64,000 bases of DNA, taken from Podospora pseudoanserina. Lineage: Eukaryota > Ascomycota > Sordariomycetes > Sordariales > Podosporaceae. The translations under genes and the position numbers were made by a program. The DNA is taken from the NCBI RefSeq assembly GCF_035222485.1, contig NC_085920.1, positions 6,138,001 through 6,202,000 on the forward strand, read 5' to 3'. Shown one piece after another: positions 33,939 through 45,071 of the stretch; position 1 is the first letter of the stretch, and each line of letters starts with the position of its first letter. Below the pieces are notes generated by a model that was given only the letters and a program-made list of their open reading frames with translations, was not told where the DNA came from and did not search any database.

Positions 33939-35861
33939 ATGGCAAAACCACAGGACGAGCTCCTGCGGCGGCCACTTTACCTCTACGATCTCCCACCAGA
34001 CGTTATTACCACTCTGTCCCTCAAGACCGATGCCGATGCGAGCGGTGGACTGGCAGTTCAAGACGATACCACAACAGCGACCCAAACTCCAAGCCCCGCG
34101 ACGGCCGACAATGTGATCGGATCGCAAGCTTGTTCCCTTTGCAGTCTGTCGTTTGTCACAGTACAAGAGCAGAGAGAGCATCTCAAGACCGATCTACACC
34201 ACTACAACCTCAAGCAAAAGCTCCATGGCCTCAGCCCAGTCTCCGAGGCCGAGTTCGAAAAGCTTGTCGATGAGCTCGACGAGAGCATTTCAGGTTCCGA
34301 AAGCGAAGATAGCGAAGACGAAGAGGAGGATATCGGGCGCAAGGAGACCACTCTTACCGCTCTGTTGAAGAAACAGGCCAATCTGGCGGACAAGCGCAAA
34401 CCGAATGACGAAGGTGGCGACGTGGATACAAAACAGAAGAAAGGCACGGGCAAGGCACCATTACTTTGGTTCGAGTCCCCCAAGCTGCCAGAAAAGACAT
34501 ACTATGGAATCTACAGAGCCCTTTTCACCGCCGAGGAGCTGGAAAATGAGGATGTCATCGTGGAGGCGATCAAGAAGAGACAGCTTGCGCCCATCTCCAT
34601 GCCCAAGCCTCCAAAAGATGCGCAGTCTGTGCCGGCGAGCTACAATGGGCAGCACATATTTATGTGTATGATCGGAGGTGGCCATTTCGCTGCTATGGTT
34701 GTTTCACTGGCACCGAAGAGGAGCAAACACGGCACTACAGGCCCCTTGAACAGAGAAGCTGTTGTCCTGGCGCACAAGACGTTCCATCGGTATACCACTC
34801 GTCGCAAGCAGGGTGGCTCTCAGTCGGCGAACGATAACGCAAAGGGAACGGCCCACTCCGCTGGTTCGTCCCTTCGTCGTTACAACGAGCAGGCCTTGGT
34901 TGAGGATGTTCGAAATCTCCTGAAAGACTGGAAGAACCTCATTGATACCTCGGACCTCCTGTTCATCCGCGCAACTGGCATGACGAACCGGAGAACCCTT
35001 TTCGGTCCATATGAAGGCCAAGTTCTTCGCGCCAACGACCCTCGGATCCGAGGCTTCCCCTTCAACACGAGAAGAGCAACCCAGAACGAACTCATGCGGT
35101 CGTTTATCGAGCTCACCAGACTAAAAGTCAAGGAGATTCAGCCAGAACCAGAAGCACCGACTGCTGAGCCATCCAAGATTACAAAGTCAAAAGAGTCAAA
35201 GCCAGCGGCGCCGAAACTATCAGAAGAGGAAGAGGCGGCCATCTTCCACACCACCCAGCTACAGTCCATCATCCGCCGGTCAAAACTCCCTGCCTTGTTG
35301 TCGTATTTGACCAACAACAAACTCGACGCCAACTTTGTCTTCCAACCAAAAGACACCCAACAAAACCATCACACTCCCACCCCTCTACATTTTGCCGCCT
35401 CGCAAAACTCGGCAGCGGTAATAGTAGGTCTCATTACCCGCGCCGGCGCTGATCCAACGATTCTCAACTCGGAAGGGAAAACTCCCTTCGATCTTGCCGG
35501 TGATCGCGCCACGCGGGATGCGTTTAGGGTAGCGAGGTCAGAGGCAGGCGAGAAAAAGTGGGATTGGGAGGCTGCGCATGTTCCTGCTGCTCTGAAAAGG
35601 GAAGACGCAGATAAGCGAGCGGAGAGGGAGAAGAAGGAGGAGGAGCAGAGGAGGAAGGCAGAGGAGGAGAGGCTGAAGAAGGAAGGGCCGGTGGTGAAGG
35701 AGGGTAAGCCCAGGAAGGGGGGCGTGTTGGGAGGGGCTCCGCTGAATCAAAGGGAGGAGGAGACGAGGGGGTTGACGGCTGAGCAGAGGATGAAGTTGGA
35801 TAGGGAGAGGAGGGCGAGGGCGGCGGAGGAGAGGATTAGGAGGTTGCAGGGGGGTGCGTGA
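33939..35861 (+). CDS. VMS1: Vms1/ANKZF1 peptidyl-tRNA release factor
   Basis: Ribosome-quality-control factor that frees stalled nascent chains from tRNA, works with Cdc48/p97 and protects mitochondria (yeast Vms1, human ANKZF1). Single exon, 640 residues. Domains: a C2H2-like zinc finger (Cys65, Cys68, His81, His87/88), an acidic stretch (about 115-132), the release-factor-like VLRF1 domain (about 235-395) starting QHIFMCMIGGGHFAAMVV, with HKTFHRYTTRRKQGGSQS. The GSQ glutamine falls at residue 295, the position named as catalytic in yeast Vms1. Ankyrin repeats lie at about 476-525 (TPLHFAASQNSA), then a charged coiled coil. A p97-binding VIM motif (R-x5-AA-x2-R) is at 622-632. All key elements are present, so it looks functional. 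Confidence 0.96.
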   Translation: MAKPQDELLRRPLYLYDLPPDVITTLSLKTDADASGGLAVQDDTTTATQTPSPATADNVIGSQACSLCSLSFVTVQEQREHLKTDLHHYNLKQKLHGLSPVSEAEFEKLVDELDESISGSESEDSEDEEEDIGRKETTLTALLKKQANLADKRKPNDEGGDVDTKQKKGTGKAPLLWFESPKLPEKTYYGIYRALFTAEELENEDVIVEAIKKRQLAPISMPKPPKDAQSVPASYNGQHIFMCMIGGGHFAAMVVSLAPKRSKHGTTGPLNREAVVLAHKTFHRYTTRRKQGGSQSANDNAKGTAHSAGSSLRRYNEQALVEDVRNLLKDWKNLIDTSDLLFIRATGMTNRRTLFGPYEGQVLRANDPRIRGFPFNTRRATQNELMRSFIELTRLKVKEIQPEPEAPTAEPSKITKSKESKPAAPKLSEEEEAAIFHTTQLQSIIRRSKLPALLSYLTNNKLDANFVFQPKDTQQNHHTPTPLHFAASQNSAAVIVGLITRAGADPTILNSEGKTPFDLAGDRATRDAFRVARSEAGEKKWDWEAAHVPAALKREDADKRAEREKKEEEQRRKAEEERLKKEGPVVKEGKPRKGGVLGGAPLNQREEETRGLTAEQRMKLDRERRARAAEERIRRLQGGA

Positions 35862-36512
35862 GTGAGTGTGCGGTGGATGAGGTGATATGAATAATAGACC
35901 AAGATCTGGAGCTTCTTTGATGACATTTTGATGTTGACTCGGTGGTGATTGTTGCCCTATTTTTGGTTGTTTAAGCAATGGGATTCTTAGTCTATATCCA
36001 GTCATCGATTTCATCCAAGGGTTGCATAGGCAGTATGTGAAAGAGATTGTCCACAGCACTGAGAAACTTAACGAGATGTGCCTGGAAGCCATGACATATA
36101 CCACCACCGTCGACTTTTTACGGAGGATGCGGCAGATAAACAGCCGATGTGGTATCCCTGTATGAAATGCGTAAGATATGCCATGATTAGACAACAAATA
36201 GCAACATTTTATTTATTATGACTTCTCGCCGACGACTTTCCCGTCAGGTGCTTTCTTACAATACATGTACCTCACTAACGTTCGAGAAGAACTGATAGTT
36301 ACTGTTGGACAGAGAGCAAATAGGTGCCATGCCGTTTGCCGTATTCATCTTCTGGAGGACTAAAATAATGAAATCCATTACTTGTTGTCGCTCGACATGA
36401 GTCTATTGGGGTTTGTTTATCAGGCCTTCGAACGGTGACATACCACCAGAATAATCAACCATCATCACAATACGGAACAGAAAAGAAAGATGGAGAAGCC
36501 AGCAAAACGAAT
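35862..36512. other. intergenic, VMS1 3' flank
   Basis: No coding signal; moderately AT-rich with the presumed VMS1 3' UTR. Confidence 0.5.
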
Positions 36513-36621
36513 TTCCCATACCGGGAATTGAACCCGGGGCTCCAGGGTGGTTCAGATTCCTCTTGACTGTTGGCAGTAGGTAGGTGAAAGCCTGATATGC
36601 TGACCACTACACCATATGGGA
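36513..36621 (-). tRNA. tRNA-Glu(TTC) with intron
   Basis: Minus-strand cloverleaf: acceptor TCCCATA pairs with TATGGGA, followed by discriminator A. The A box TGGTGTAGTGG and T-arm box GGTTCAATTCC are visible. The anticodon stem TCAGG/CCTGG closes a CTTTCAC loop, so the anticodon is TTC (minus strand of 36586-36588). An intron of about 37 bases (36548-36584) sits after position 37. Mature length is 72 bases. Confidence 0.92.
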
Positions 36622-37608
36622 GTTTATTGCTTGTTGAGGGGAGGTGTGGAAGGAATGGCTATAAGCTGGAAGGAGGGGAAGGAGAGAAGGAGTTGCGGCT
36701 GGCAGACGAGGAAGCAAGGGGTGGATTGGATGCTGGGGAAGGAACTAGGGCGGTGGGAAGGAGAAAGGGTTGGTTGGTGAGGAAGGTAAGGAGGGAATAT
36801 GTGTGAAGGGAAAGAAACGTATGATGAGAAGCTTCAAGCTACGCCGGTCTGTTCAGAATCTCGTCTGTAGCTGATGAGCAGATTTGACTGTGTCATTATT
36901 TCTCCACTTGTAGTTCTGATGAATGGCTAGGGAGATACTACGGTGGCAGGCACAGACATGCTTGTCTTTATGAAGTTTTACATGACGTTGAACACACCAG
37001 TTCTTACCTAGTAGCCACTAATGCAGCTTGCAAACTGATAGCTTCATCAGATAAGCGGCCTCAAATCAACCAACTTCACGTCGACAAAAGTACCGCTCGA
37101 CCATAAGCAGGCCCGAATAAAGTTTCCGGAGCGCAGTTATCAAACTTGACCGAATGAGAGGGACATGCTTTAAGGTTGTGTAGGTGGTCCCAATGCCTAC
37201 AGATCTACAAGGTCTACAAGGCCGGCGGGATTTCAATGCTAACCCCCCACTGAATAGAGCTAAACTATTCTATCTGATGGGTGTGGGTGTGGCGTCTTCC
37301 TAATTGTCCTCGTACATACGCCGGAAGACAATCCGGCCGTGTCGACAGGACACGGTACCTCGAACACTTGGCTGAAGGCCGAGACTCGCTTGTATGGATA
37401 GTAAAGCTTACAGCATGTTTATGATGGCCAGTTTACCTGATACCAAAGCTGGTTCTTTTGCCTAGCAGTGGCCGGCGGTCACTCTATCAGACCAGCCGAG
37501 GTAATACAAACGCCGGTATAATATCACCTCAAACAGACGGAAACGGGCCGGCGTTCAAGCAGACGGGCAGGCAGCTGTCGTTGGACGTTATGTATACAAA
37601 TTAAGTAG

Positions 37609-38397
37609 TTAAGAACGAGGCCAGTCGTCCGGGCCGGAAGGAAGACCCGGAACGGGACCTGAAAGGCGGTGATATGCGGCCATCTGGTGTGTGCCGCATT
37701 TTTGTGCCCCCATCCAACGTTTGACAGCCGGTGGAGGGAGGATAAAAGCGGCCGATTCGTCTCTTTTTAGGCAGTCCAGATGGTCGGGTTGGCTACGCCG
37801 TGCCGTGCCGTCCGTCTTTTGAAGAGGTGCATTGAGCTTTGGATGAGTGATAAAAACATGGTCGAGGACCAGAGGTCTGGTGTAACGAGGTGGGCACGAC
37901 TGGTTAGGAAGGGGGTAAAGATCTGATCTTTGTTTACTTACAATTTGATCGACCTGGGCAGCGGGCCGGCGCATCAGGATGAATATCCTGCCATGGGTAT
38001 GACAGATGCAAAGTAGGATTGTAAAGGATCTTGGTGTAGCGTATTCGCCGTTCGTGTGGTGTTGCTTTGTTTCATCCAGACCGCTGGGTTCTTGTTCAGA
38101 GCTTTGACTTGGTGTTATCGAGCCGGGCTGAGCTGGGAGGGATCGTGATTTTCCCAACCCAAGAGACGATGACACAAGAAATGCCGAAGTCGCAGCCACG
38201 AAGTAGGATCCCCATATCCGTATGGCTGGAATCGCCGCCTCGGTCTCATCAGACATCGGTGTTACCGGGTCTCCAAGACGCTTGAAGACTCCATACACCA
38301 TGAACTTGTCCAGCGCACGATAACTTTGCGCTTTGAACCAGCTGTTGGTGGCTCGGGCCTTGGGTAATCTCAACATGACTTGGGTGATGGACCACAA
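37609..38397 (-). CDS. hypothetical protein (weak open frame)
   Basis: A 262-codon open frame with no recognised domain. Composition is mixed, with Ser/Pro/Arg-rich parts and no signal peptide; a short hydrophobic segment lies near residues 67-80. Inside it, a GTAAGT donor and a CCTAACCAG acceptor lie about 42 bases apart (around 37904-37945) and keep frame, so an intron is possible though very short. The frame may be chance in GC-balanced DNA. Nothing upstream or downstream supports it. Confidence 0.22.
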   Translation of the reverse strand: MWSITQVMLRLPKARATNSWFKAQSYRALDKFMVYGVFKRLGDPVTPMSDETEAAIPAIRIWGSYFVAATSAFLVSSSLGLGKSRSLPAQPGSITPSQSSEQEPSGLDETKQHHTNGEYATPRSFTILLCICHTHGRIFILMRRPAAQVDQIVSKQRSDLYPLPNQSCPPRYTRPLVLDHVFITHPKLNAPLQKTDGTARRSQPDHLDCLKRDESAAFILPPPAVKRWMGAQKCGTHQMAAYHRLSGPVPGLPSGPDDWPRS

Positions 38398-40996
38398 CTG
38401 AATGGTCTCTTTCTCGCAGGCGAAGCTATCTGCACATTCTTGCGGTGGCCAGAGCTTTGGTTCATGTGTGTTCCAGCGTTGGATACGAATGTGATGGCTT
38501 CAACTCGAAACAAGACTGAGGAACCCCTGAGCAGAACACAACAAGGGGTTGTGCTTGGCATAACTCTCCACTGTTGCACCACCTGTCTGAACTTGGAAAG
38601 AAACGCCTGGCGATGGTTGCTCTTGGCAGTGCGTGCTCCAAGCGAGTTGTGGGGTTTACACCCTGTCCCTGTCGCGATGTCTCGGTCGTCCACCAGTTCT
38701 CGTCAAAGTGCCCGGACACCGAGCTATCAGCGTACCATTTGTCATTAGCAAGAAGTTATTCACAATTACTGCGTATGCGAGAAGAATGTCTGTGATGAGC
38801 GTTTTTGAGAGTTGTGTTGACACTGAAGGCGGCGTTTCGGGCGGCTCCTAGACGCCTTCAAGGGCTGGGTGGGCGGTTGTCAGAAACGGAGGCTGCCGAT
38901 CAACCCGATCTGACGGGGCGATTCGCTGGCGGCAGCGCCTCGTGGACCCAGGAACCGCGAATTTGGCGAGCGTCAACCGGGATTTTCTGGCTGGATCGCT
39001 CCTATTTTGGGACTACACTAAAACGGCACCAGCGCTTGATATGAACGGCAAGCTATGTTCGTTTTTCGATGATGCCAGTTGAACCCGTGACAGCTGTGTT
39101 GAAATTGCAGACTCCATCTCGTCGTCAAAGCGGCCGATACTAGAGGAATTGGCCGTCCAGCAGATATTGGAGATCGGCAGCTCGATGAGTCCGTGGATAC
39201 CGTTGCAATGTGATCCAGTTTTCCCTATTTCGTTGAAGGTCGTGACTGTGAAAAGCGCACAGGACGCTCCGTGGTCAGCCGTCAGTGTAGCAGTGCATAT
39301 GATCGTTTGGCCTCTGCGAAATTGAGTTCACGATGCTTCTGGACATCAGTGACATCGTGGAAAGGGAACAATGTTTTAGTGGAGACGTCGGTCCGAGAAA
39401 AGCGGCTCATGTTGATTGGTCAGATATCCCCGACCCAGACTCTGATGGGCTGGTCAGACCTGAAACATGAAACTGCTGGCGCCAGTCCAGGGACAACTGA
39501 CAGCGGGTGCGGTGAAACGCGGCACTTCGATTCTGCGGACACCCGTTTGATTACGGAGTACTAGGTAGCGATTCTTTGTGTTGACTGCACTCACAGACAC
39601 AGAAATAATACCAGCTCAGCTGACCTCAATTAACGAGTGTATTTTTGAAGTTATTCTGAGCATTGACAATATCTCTTAGCAGCGGAGATGAGGCGACGAC
39701 TCGGTTGCGAGCCCCCTTTTCCATCAATCGATAAACTCGGTCGATACTCCCGGCGTGGACAGATCGGAGGTCCGGTTGTTGGAATGACGAACAGGGTTGA
39801 CTCTTGAACAAGCAAGTCGGGCCGTGATTGAGCATCGTTTTGGGAAACGCTTCATTGTGGGGAATAACGAACCACAGCCGTTTTGGGCGGGGGTGGAGTT
39901 TTGATGATCGGTTCCTGGTAGCCAACGATCCCAGAGCCGAACGCTGGGGAAATCCAGGAACATCGCTGAAGCAGAGAGGGCTGCCAGAAGTCGAACAATG
40001 AAAGAAGGATCAATTGGAAGTCAGCAGCTGCAGCCCAAAATGCATCGTGCGGGAATGGCTTCGTACCTGCAGTAGCGTCACCGTTCGAATGTGGCTGAGC
40101 AGCCTGAAGCAGACAGCCACCTGTTTCAAGCTTTTGGGCAAGTCCCCATTTTGCCTGCACCATCAAGGTGCCATCCGCGCGCTCATCACTGCCTTCTTTT
40201 GCCGGAATCCCTCTGTGTACGGTGAAGGCACAGGACGTAAAGGGGTGCGTGCTCGTGCTCAACATTCAATATCATCACAGAAAATGGATCCTATCTCGTG
40301 TCCGGCAGCATGGCTTTGCTTACCCAGCAACGAGAATAGGGTTACCGACATGAAGAATTCCCGGATTGTAGCACAGTGAGCTGTGACAGAGAGGCAACAG
40401 TGAAATGCTCATCGCATTCGCCCTTTTTGCCGCAGGCAGGCCTCTTGCCGCTCACGCAGAGCCATTTATAATTGCAGTGCCTGAACTGACCCTTTTACAG
40501 GACAGCAGTGAGAGAGTAAGACATTCCCTTTCCGTTCAGACGTCGAGATGTGTAACCGATTGGGCCACATCGATGGGCAGCTTTCAAAGCCTTCAGCCAA
40601 CCCCTTGACCAGATCTCTAGCGCACCCCTGTCGCTTACCAGCACCCCCTGCCTGCCGCCCCTGGAGCCGCGCGCCACCAAGAGACAGCAGCGCAACATCG
40701 GCCGGGCATTTTCAATGTGGAGACGACTGTTTTCGTGAACTTTGGCCCTGACCTCACCCCTCGCCAAACGTCACATCGCCAAAGGAGCAAAGGGTCCTAG
40801 CGCCCACGAAGCCCTCACTGGCTGCCATGTTGGGCCGTTCTGCCCGTTCCCAACGACACAGGGTGTGAACGCAGTTGCTAGGGGATGCTGGTCTGGCTGG
40901 CCCACGGCCTTGTCTGGGCCAGACTCTCCACCATGAAGTGACATGAGTTCTCCTTTGCATGGGGGTCATGGACCCGATGTTATGCCCTCATGTTGG

Positions 40997-41003
40997 TATA
41001 AAC
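40997..41003 (+). promoter_or_regulatory. TATA-like element of the CFEM gene
   Basis: TATAAAC lies about 335 bases upstream of the CFEM start codon and is followed by a CT-rich stretch (41012-41045) of the kind seen at fungal transcription starts. This would imply a 5' UTR near 300 bases. The assignment is by position and motif only. Confidence 0.4.
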
Positions 41004-41333
41004 AGAGTCCTGCCCTCGCCTCCGTTCCCGCTCTTCTCTTTCTCGGTCAGTAGTGTTCAAACGTTTTGTGGTGTGGCATTTCCTTTACCTTACTCTAACG
41101 AACAACCGACGGCAAAGTCATTCGCTTCTTTGCCTCAAGCTTCTTTTCTTTTCCAACCATTATTGGATTTCCTTGTCGACACAATCGTTCAGACGACATC
41201 AACATTTTAAGCCAGCATTGTATCTGAAGGCGCAAGGTTCGCCCGATATTCTACCGGCATTCATTCAGCCCACCGCCATAAACTATACCCGGTCTATCGT
41301 TCTACTGTCTATATTGACACGCAGCTCGTCACC

Positions 41334-43495
41334 ATGAAGAGCTATATCCCCCTTATCGCCCTCGCGGCCGGCGTAGAGGCCACTGTAAGTTGAAAGATCG
41401 TCATCTCTTCCACACCTTGCTCAGTCGCTTACACCTCCAACAGTTCAAGAAGGCTCCTGCTTTCACCTGCCCCGAGAACATCGACAACAAGTGTACCCCC
41501 AAGCAGCAATCCGGCTTCGACTGGGCTGATCTCATTCCTGGTCCGTTCGCCAACTACGGAGACTTCACCTTCAAGGGTTTCGAGTGCGGCAGTGACGGAA
41601 ACAAGGGTCGTTTCGACTCTCGCCCCGGCAGCGGCAAGTTCATTGGTGGTACTTGCCACCCTGAGAAGAACAAGTCTCCATCTTTCGGCTGCGGTCCCGT
41701 TGTAGACAAGTTCTCCCTCGGCACCATTGTTGTCCAGCCCGAGTTCGACTGCGATCTCGAGTTCCACTATGACATGCCCAACGGCTCTGTCTGCAAGACT
41801 CGCCACGCTTGCAAGAAGTCCGGTACCACCATCAAGAACAAGCAGTGCGGTGGTGCCAAGAATGTCACCATCATCTTCCCTCCTCAGAACAAGCCCAAGA
41901 AGAGCTGCGCCATCAAGGTCCCCACTGTCTCTTTCGACTGCAACACTGCCTCCAGCACCAAGCCTGTGACCACCAAGCCCGCGACTACCAAGCCTGCCAC
42001 CACCACTGCCGTTGTCACCACTCCTGCCGATGTGACCAGCACCGCCCCTGTTGAGACCTCGCCCGCTGAGACCGAGACTTCTACTGCTATTGTTCCCGGC
42101 GAGACTTCCACTGCTGTCCTTCCCGAGACCACTGCCCCTGCTGAGGAGACTTCCACTGTCCCTGCCGAGGAGTCTACGGCTACCGTCCCCGCCGAGGAGA
42201 CCTCCACTGTCCCTGCTGAGGAGTCCACCGCCACCGTTCCCGCTGAGGAGACTGCTACGGTCCCTGCTGAGGAGACCACCACTGCTCCTGCTGAGGAGAC
42301 CGCTACTGTTCCCGCTGAGGAGACCGCTACTGTTCCCGCTGAGGAGACCACCACTGCCCCCGCCGAGGAGACGGCCACCGAGCCTGCTGGTGAGACTACT
42401 ACTGAGGTTGCTGGCGAGACCACCAGCACTGAGCCTGCCGCCATCACCACTCCCATCACCACCGTGATCACCACCGAGTTCGAGACCATCTCCACCATCT
42501 TCACCACTCAGACCGAGACCATCACCCAGTGCGAGCCTACCGTCCCTGACTGCCCGGCCAACTCCATCAAGACCACAATCGTGACCGTTCCCGTCTCCAC
42601 CACCATCTGCCCCGTCACCGAGACTCTCACTACTGTCATCGAGACCCCTATTGTTGAGGAGACCTCTGCCCCCGCCCCTGTCGAGACTTCTCCTGCCGCT
42701 GGCGAGACCACCCCTGCTGCTGGCGAGACCACTGTCCCTGCTCCTGGTGTTACCGAGACCCCCGCCACCACCGTCATTGACATCCCCACCACTGGCATTG
42801 TCACCTCTGTCAAGCCCGTCGAGACTCTCCCTTGCCCTGAGGTTGTCCCCTCGTGCTTGAACACCTTCCTCTTCCAGGTCGGCTGCTCTGACAACACTGA
42901 TGCGGGGTGCTACTGCCCCGATGCCCTCTTCGTCAAGAACGTCTACGACTGCTTGTACGCCCACGGTGGTTCCGATCAGATCATCTCCGAGGCCGTCATC
43001 TTCTTCCAGGGTCTCTGCGCTCCTTGGGCTGGTGGCAACCCCGCCGTAGTCACGGCTCCTACTGTCACCACCTACCTCACCATCACCGCCACTCCCACTG
43101 TTGCTCCCATCTACACCACCATCACCATCGACACCACCACTGTTGTTCCCTGCACTGATGATGCCGGTGTTGAGATCCCCGGTAGCAGCACCACCGTTGT
43201 CATTGCCACCACTGTCCCCGTTCCCGAGATCGGCTTCACCACTGGCACTGCCGGCGTTGTTGATGTTGTTCCCATCACCGCTGCTCCCATCGTCGACGGC
43301 GGTCTCCCCGGTGTTCCTGGCAACAACGGTGGCGGTGCCATCATCACTGCCAACGGCACCACCATCTCGGTCCCCACCGGCACTGAAGGCCTCGTCCGCC
43401 CCACCCAGAGCGTCGTCCTCGCCGGTGGTGAGCGTGTTGCCGCCAGCTTCGGCCTTGCTGCCGTCGTCGCGGCTTTCGCCGCCTTTGCCCTCTAA
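41334..43495 (+). CDS. GPI-anchored CFEM cell-wall glycoprotein
   Basis: Two exons, 41334-41384 and 41444-43495; 700 residues. Exon 1 encodes almost exactly a signal peptide (MKSYIPLIALAAGVEA). The mature protein starts with a Cys-rich domain (about 20-180; begins FKKAPAFTCPENIDNKC). A Thr/Pro/Glu region with tandem TVPAEE-type repeats (about 242-336) follows, suited to heavy O-glycosylation. Near 479-546 is a CFEM-like module (LPCPEVVPSC, QVGCSDNTDAGCYCPD) with the heme-contact-type Asp before CYC. The C terminus ends in a hydrophobic Ala-rich tail (FGLAAVVAAFAAFAL) typical of GPI attachment. CFEM proteins bind heme/iron or act in adhesion; the role here is not known. The protein would be a client of the GPI pathway whose GPI2 gene is 9 kb away, a coincidence rather than an operon. 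Confidence 0.88.
42120..42402 (+). repeat. coding minisatellite in the CFEM gene
   Basis: Tandem units of about 18-24 bases encode variants of TVPAEE(T/S)(T/S). Around a dozen units are visible, some nearly identical (GAGACCGCTACTGTTCCCGC twice in a row). Copy number is likely to vary between strains, as is common in fungal wall proteins. Confidence 0.85.
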
Positions 43496-45071
43496 ATCTT
43501 TTGATTTGAGCGGCTACAAAACGTGTACACTACAAACCCCATTTCCTTATTTTTATCAAAAGTGTCTTTTTCGGCGCCCTGGTGGGTTCAGCCTTGATAT
43601 CCAATTCGTACGATCCTTCACGAACACATAGCATTACTGCATTGCATTATTTGGCGGCTATTTTGGGGGCGGGATTTTTTTTATTTATTTTTTGGCTTTA
43701 TCGCAAATACCCCCCATAATCTCGTCACCCCCTTGAGTTTTCTTTTTGAAAGTTTACATGATCGGAACAATTGATGGGCTAAAGAAGGATATGCATCTTG
43801 GGCAAAGAGAAGGTGATGAGAAGATTCATGGGAAGGGTTCACTTATTATACATGGGACAGCTGGGAAGATATACACGGCAAAACGTATACTGTACATAAT
43901 AGTTAATACCCCCAAATGGAAAGACCACAATGTTCCGATCAAATACTGTTCAAACTTTGTGAGTTTTGGTGGACACGTGATGCATTATACAATTTTCGGT
44001 CAGATCGAACATACCAAACCACTTCCAATCCCGTGAATGTTGATACTGACGTATTATTCACCGTGAAGAGTATCGCAATATCCTAACTTCTTGATACCTA
44101 GGTAAATGATTGCCATGAAAGCTAGCACCTATTCGTTCATTCCTCATATCAACCTCAACCCTTTCCTAGAAAACCCACACAAAACCTCCAAGTCTGTTCA
44201 AACAGTTTGTTTAGTCTTGGACGGCCCATGTCCCACCTGCGGATATCTCTAATCACCGGTGAGACTTGCCCGTCAATCGTCGAGATATGTCCTCCTATTA
44301 TCGGGGCAGGTCCGCCGACCATCCACAGAGAATTGCACCCCCTTCCATCCAGCAATCACCCCCCTTGTGCACACCGTACCTATCAAACAACTGCAGGGCA
44401 CCCAAACACTCTACCCAATGGCATATTTCCTCAAACTGAGAATCAATCGCATCCTCGCCCTCTAAGAGCTCTAGCCACCTCATGAACCGGGGCCCGTCAC
44501 GGAAATTGCAGCTCTCTCTATCGGGATGAGGGGCTTCCACACGGAGCGAGCGGGCGCGCGAATCCACCTCCCAATCCAGTCCACAACCAACAGTACCTTA
44601 GGTATCTCACCCAAACTTTTGACTATATGATCCAACTCGGGCTTGCTTTGGTGTTGGTTGATTGTTGGGGGAGGGGGCCAATGGGTGGTCATTGGTGAGG
44701 GTTATTGATATTTACTGGGGGAGTGGCGTCGAAACAAGTCATTGACAGAGGAAGATTTTTGGGACAGGTTTACTTGTGTCGTATGGATGTTTCGGGATAT
44801 AGTTCGTTGGCTTTACCATACTAAATCGTTCGATTCTTCTTATTGAGAAAAGAGCTGTCGGACCAAGTGGTTATAAGCTCTTGAATACTCCGTGGGCTGT
44901 ATCACTTTGCCAGATATCGTTATGCTGGAAAGACTTCAGATGGTCGTGGTGGAATGATGTTCACGGTTTAACTGATGCAACATGTCTCATGCTTTGATAT
45001 GCCTGGAATCGGCGCCTCATTATCATTATTTCATGCCTTTCAATGCTATCATATGAGTACACCAGCCCCAT
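43496..45071. other. intergenic with possible gene relic
   Basis: Between the CFEM gene and the DUF3433 gene 3' end. Apart from the possible relic at 44155-44692, only short frames occur. A T-rich run lies at 43675-43692. Confidence 0.5.
44155..44692 (-). pseudogene. possible gene relic, reading frame switches
   Basis: Unrecognised. Minus-strand frames in this stretch have protein-like composition but do not join. The first (from 44692) contains KPELDHIVKSLGEIPKVLLV. Near 44567 sense-like sequence continues in another frame (PHPDRESCNFRDGPRFMRWL, then ELLEGEDAIDSQFEEICHWV and LFDRYGVHKGGDCW), ending in two stops near 44298. A third frame stays open to 44155. The gap between the first two frames is too short for an intron. 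It may be a decayed gene, or an exon-intron structure that I have misread. Confidence 0.3.

Larger units (their letters stand above)
36622..41333. other. 4.7-kb gene-poor stretch before the CFEM wall-protein gene
   Basis: The longest stretch here without a recognised gene. It contains the weak open frame at 37609-38397 and many short unrelated frames. Base composition is like the genic flanks, not AT-rich, so there is no sign of RIP-type decay. Its distal part is the promoter of the CFEM gene. The rest may be regulatory sequence, long non-coding transcripts or unrecognised orphans. Confidence 0.5.

Noticed and set aside
41429-42964. 511-codon antisense frame across the CFEM gene
   Set aside because: It is the shadow of the Thr/Pro/Glu repeat codons, rich in Gly/Ser/Leu, with no domain.
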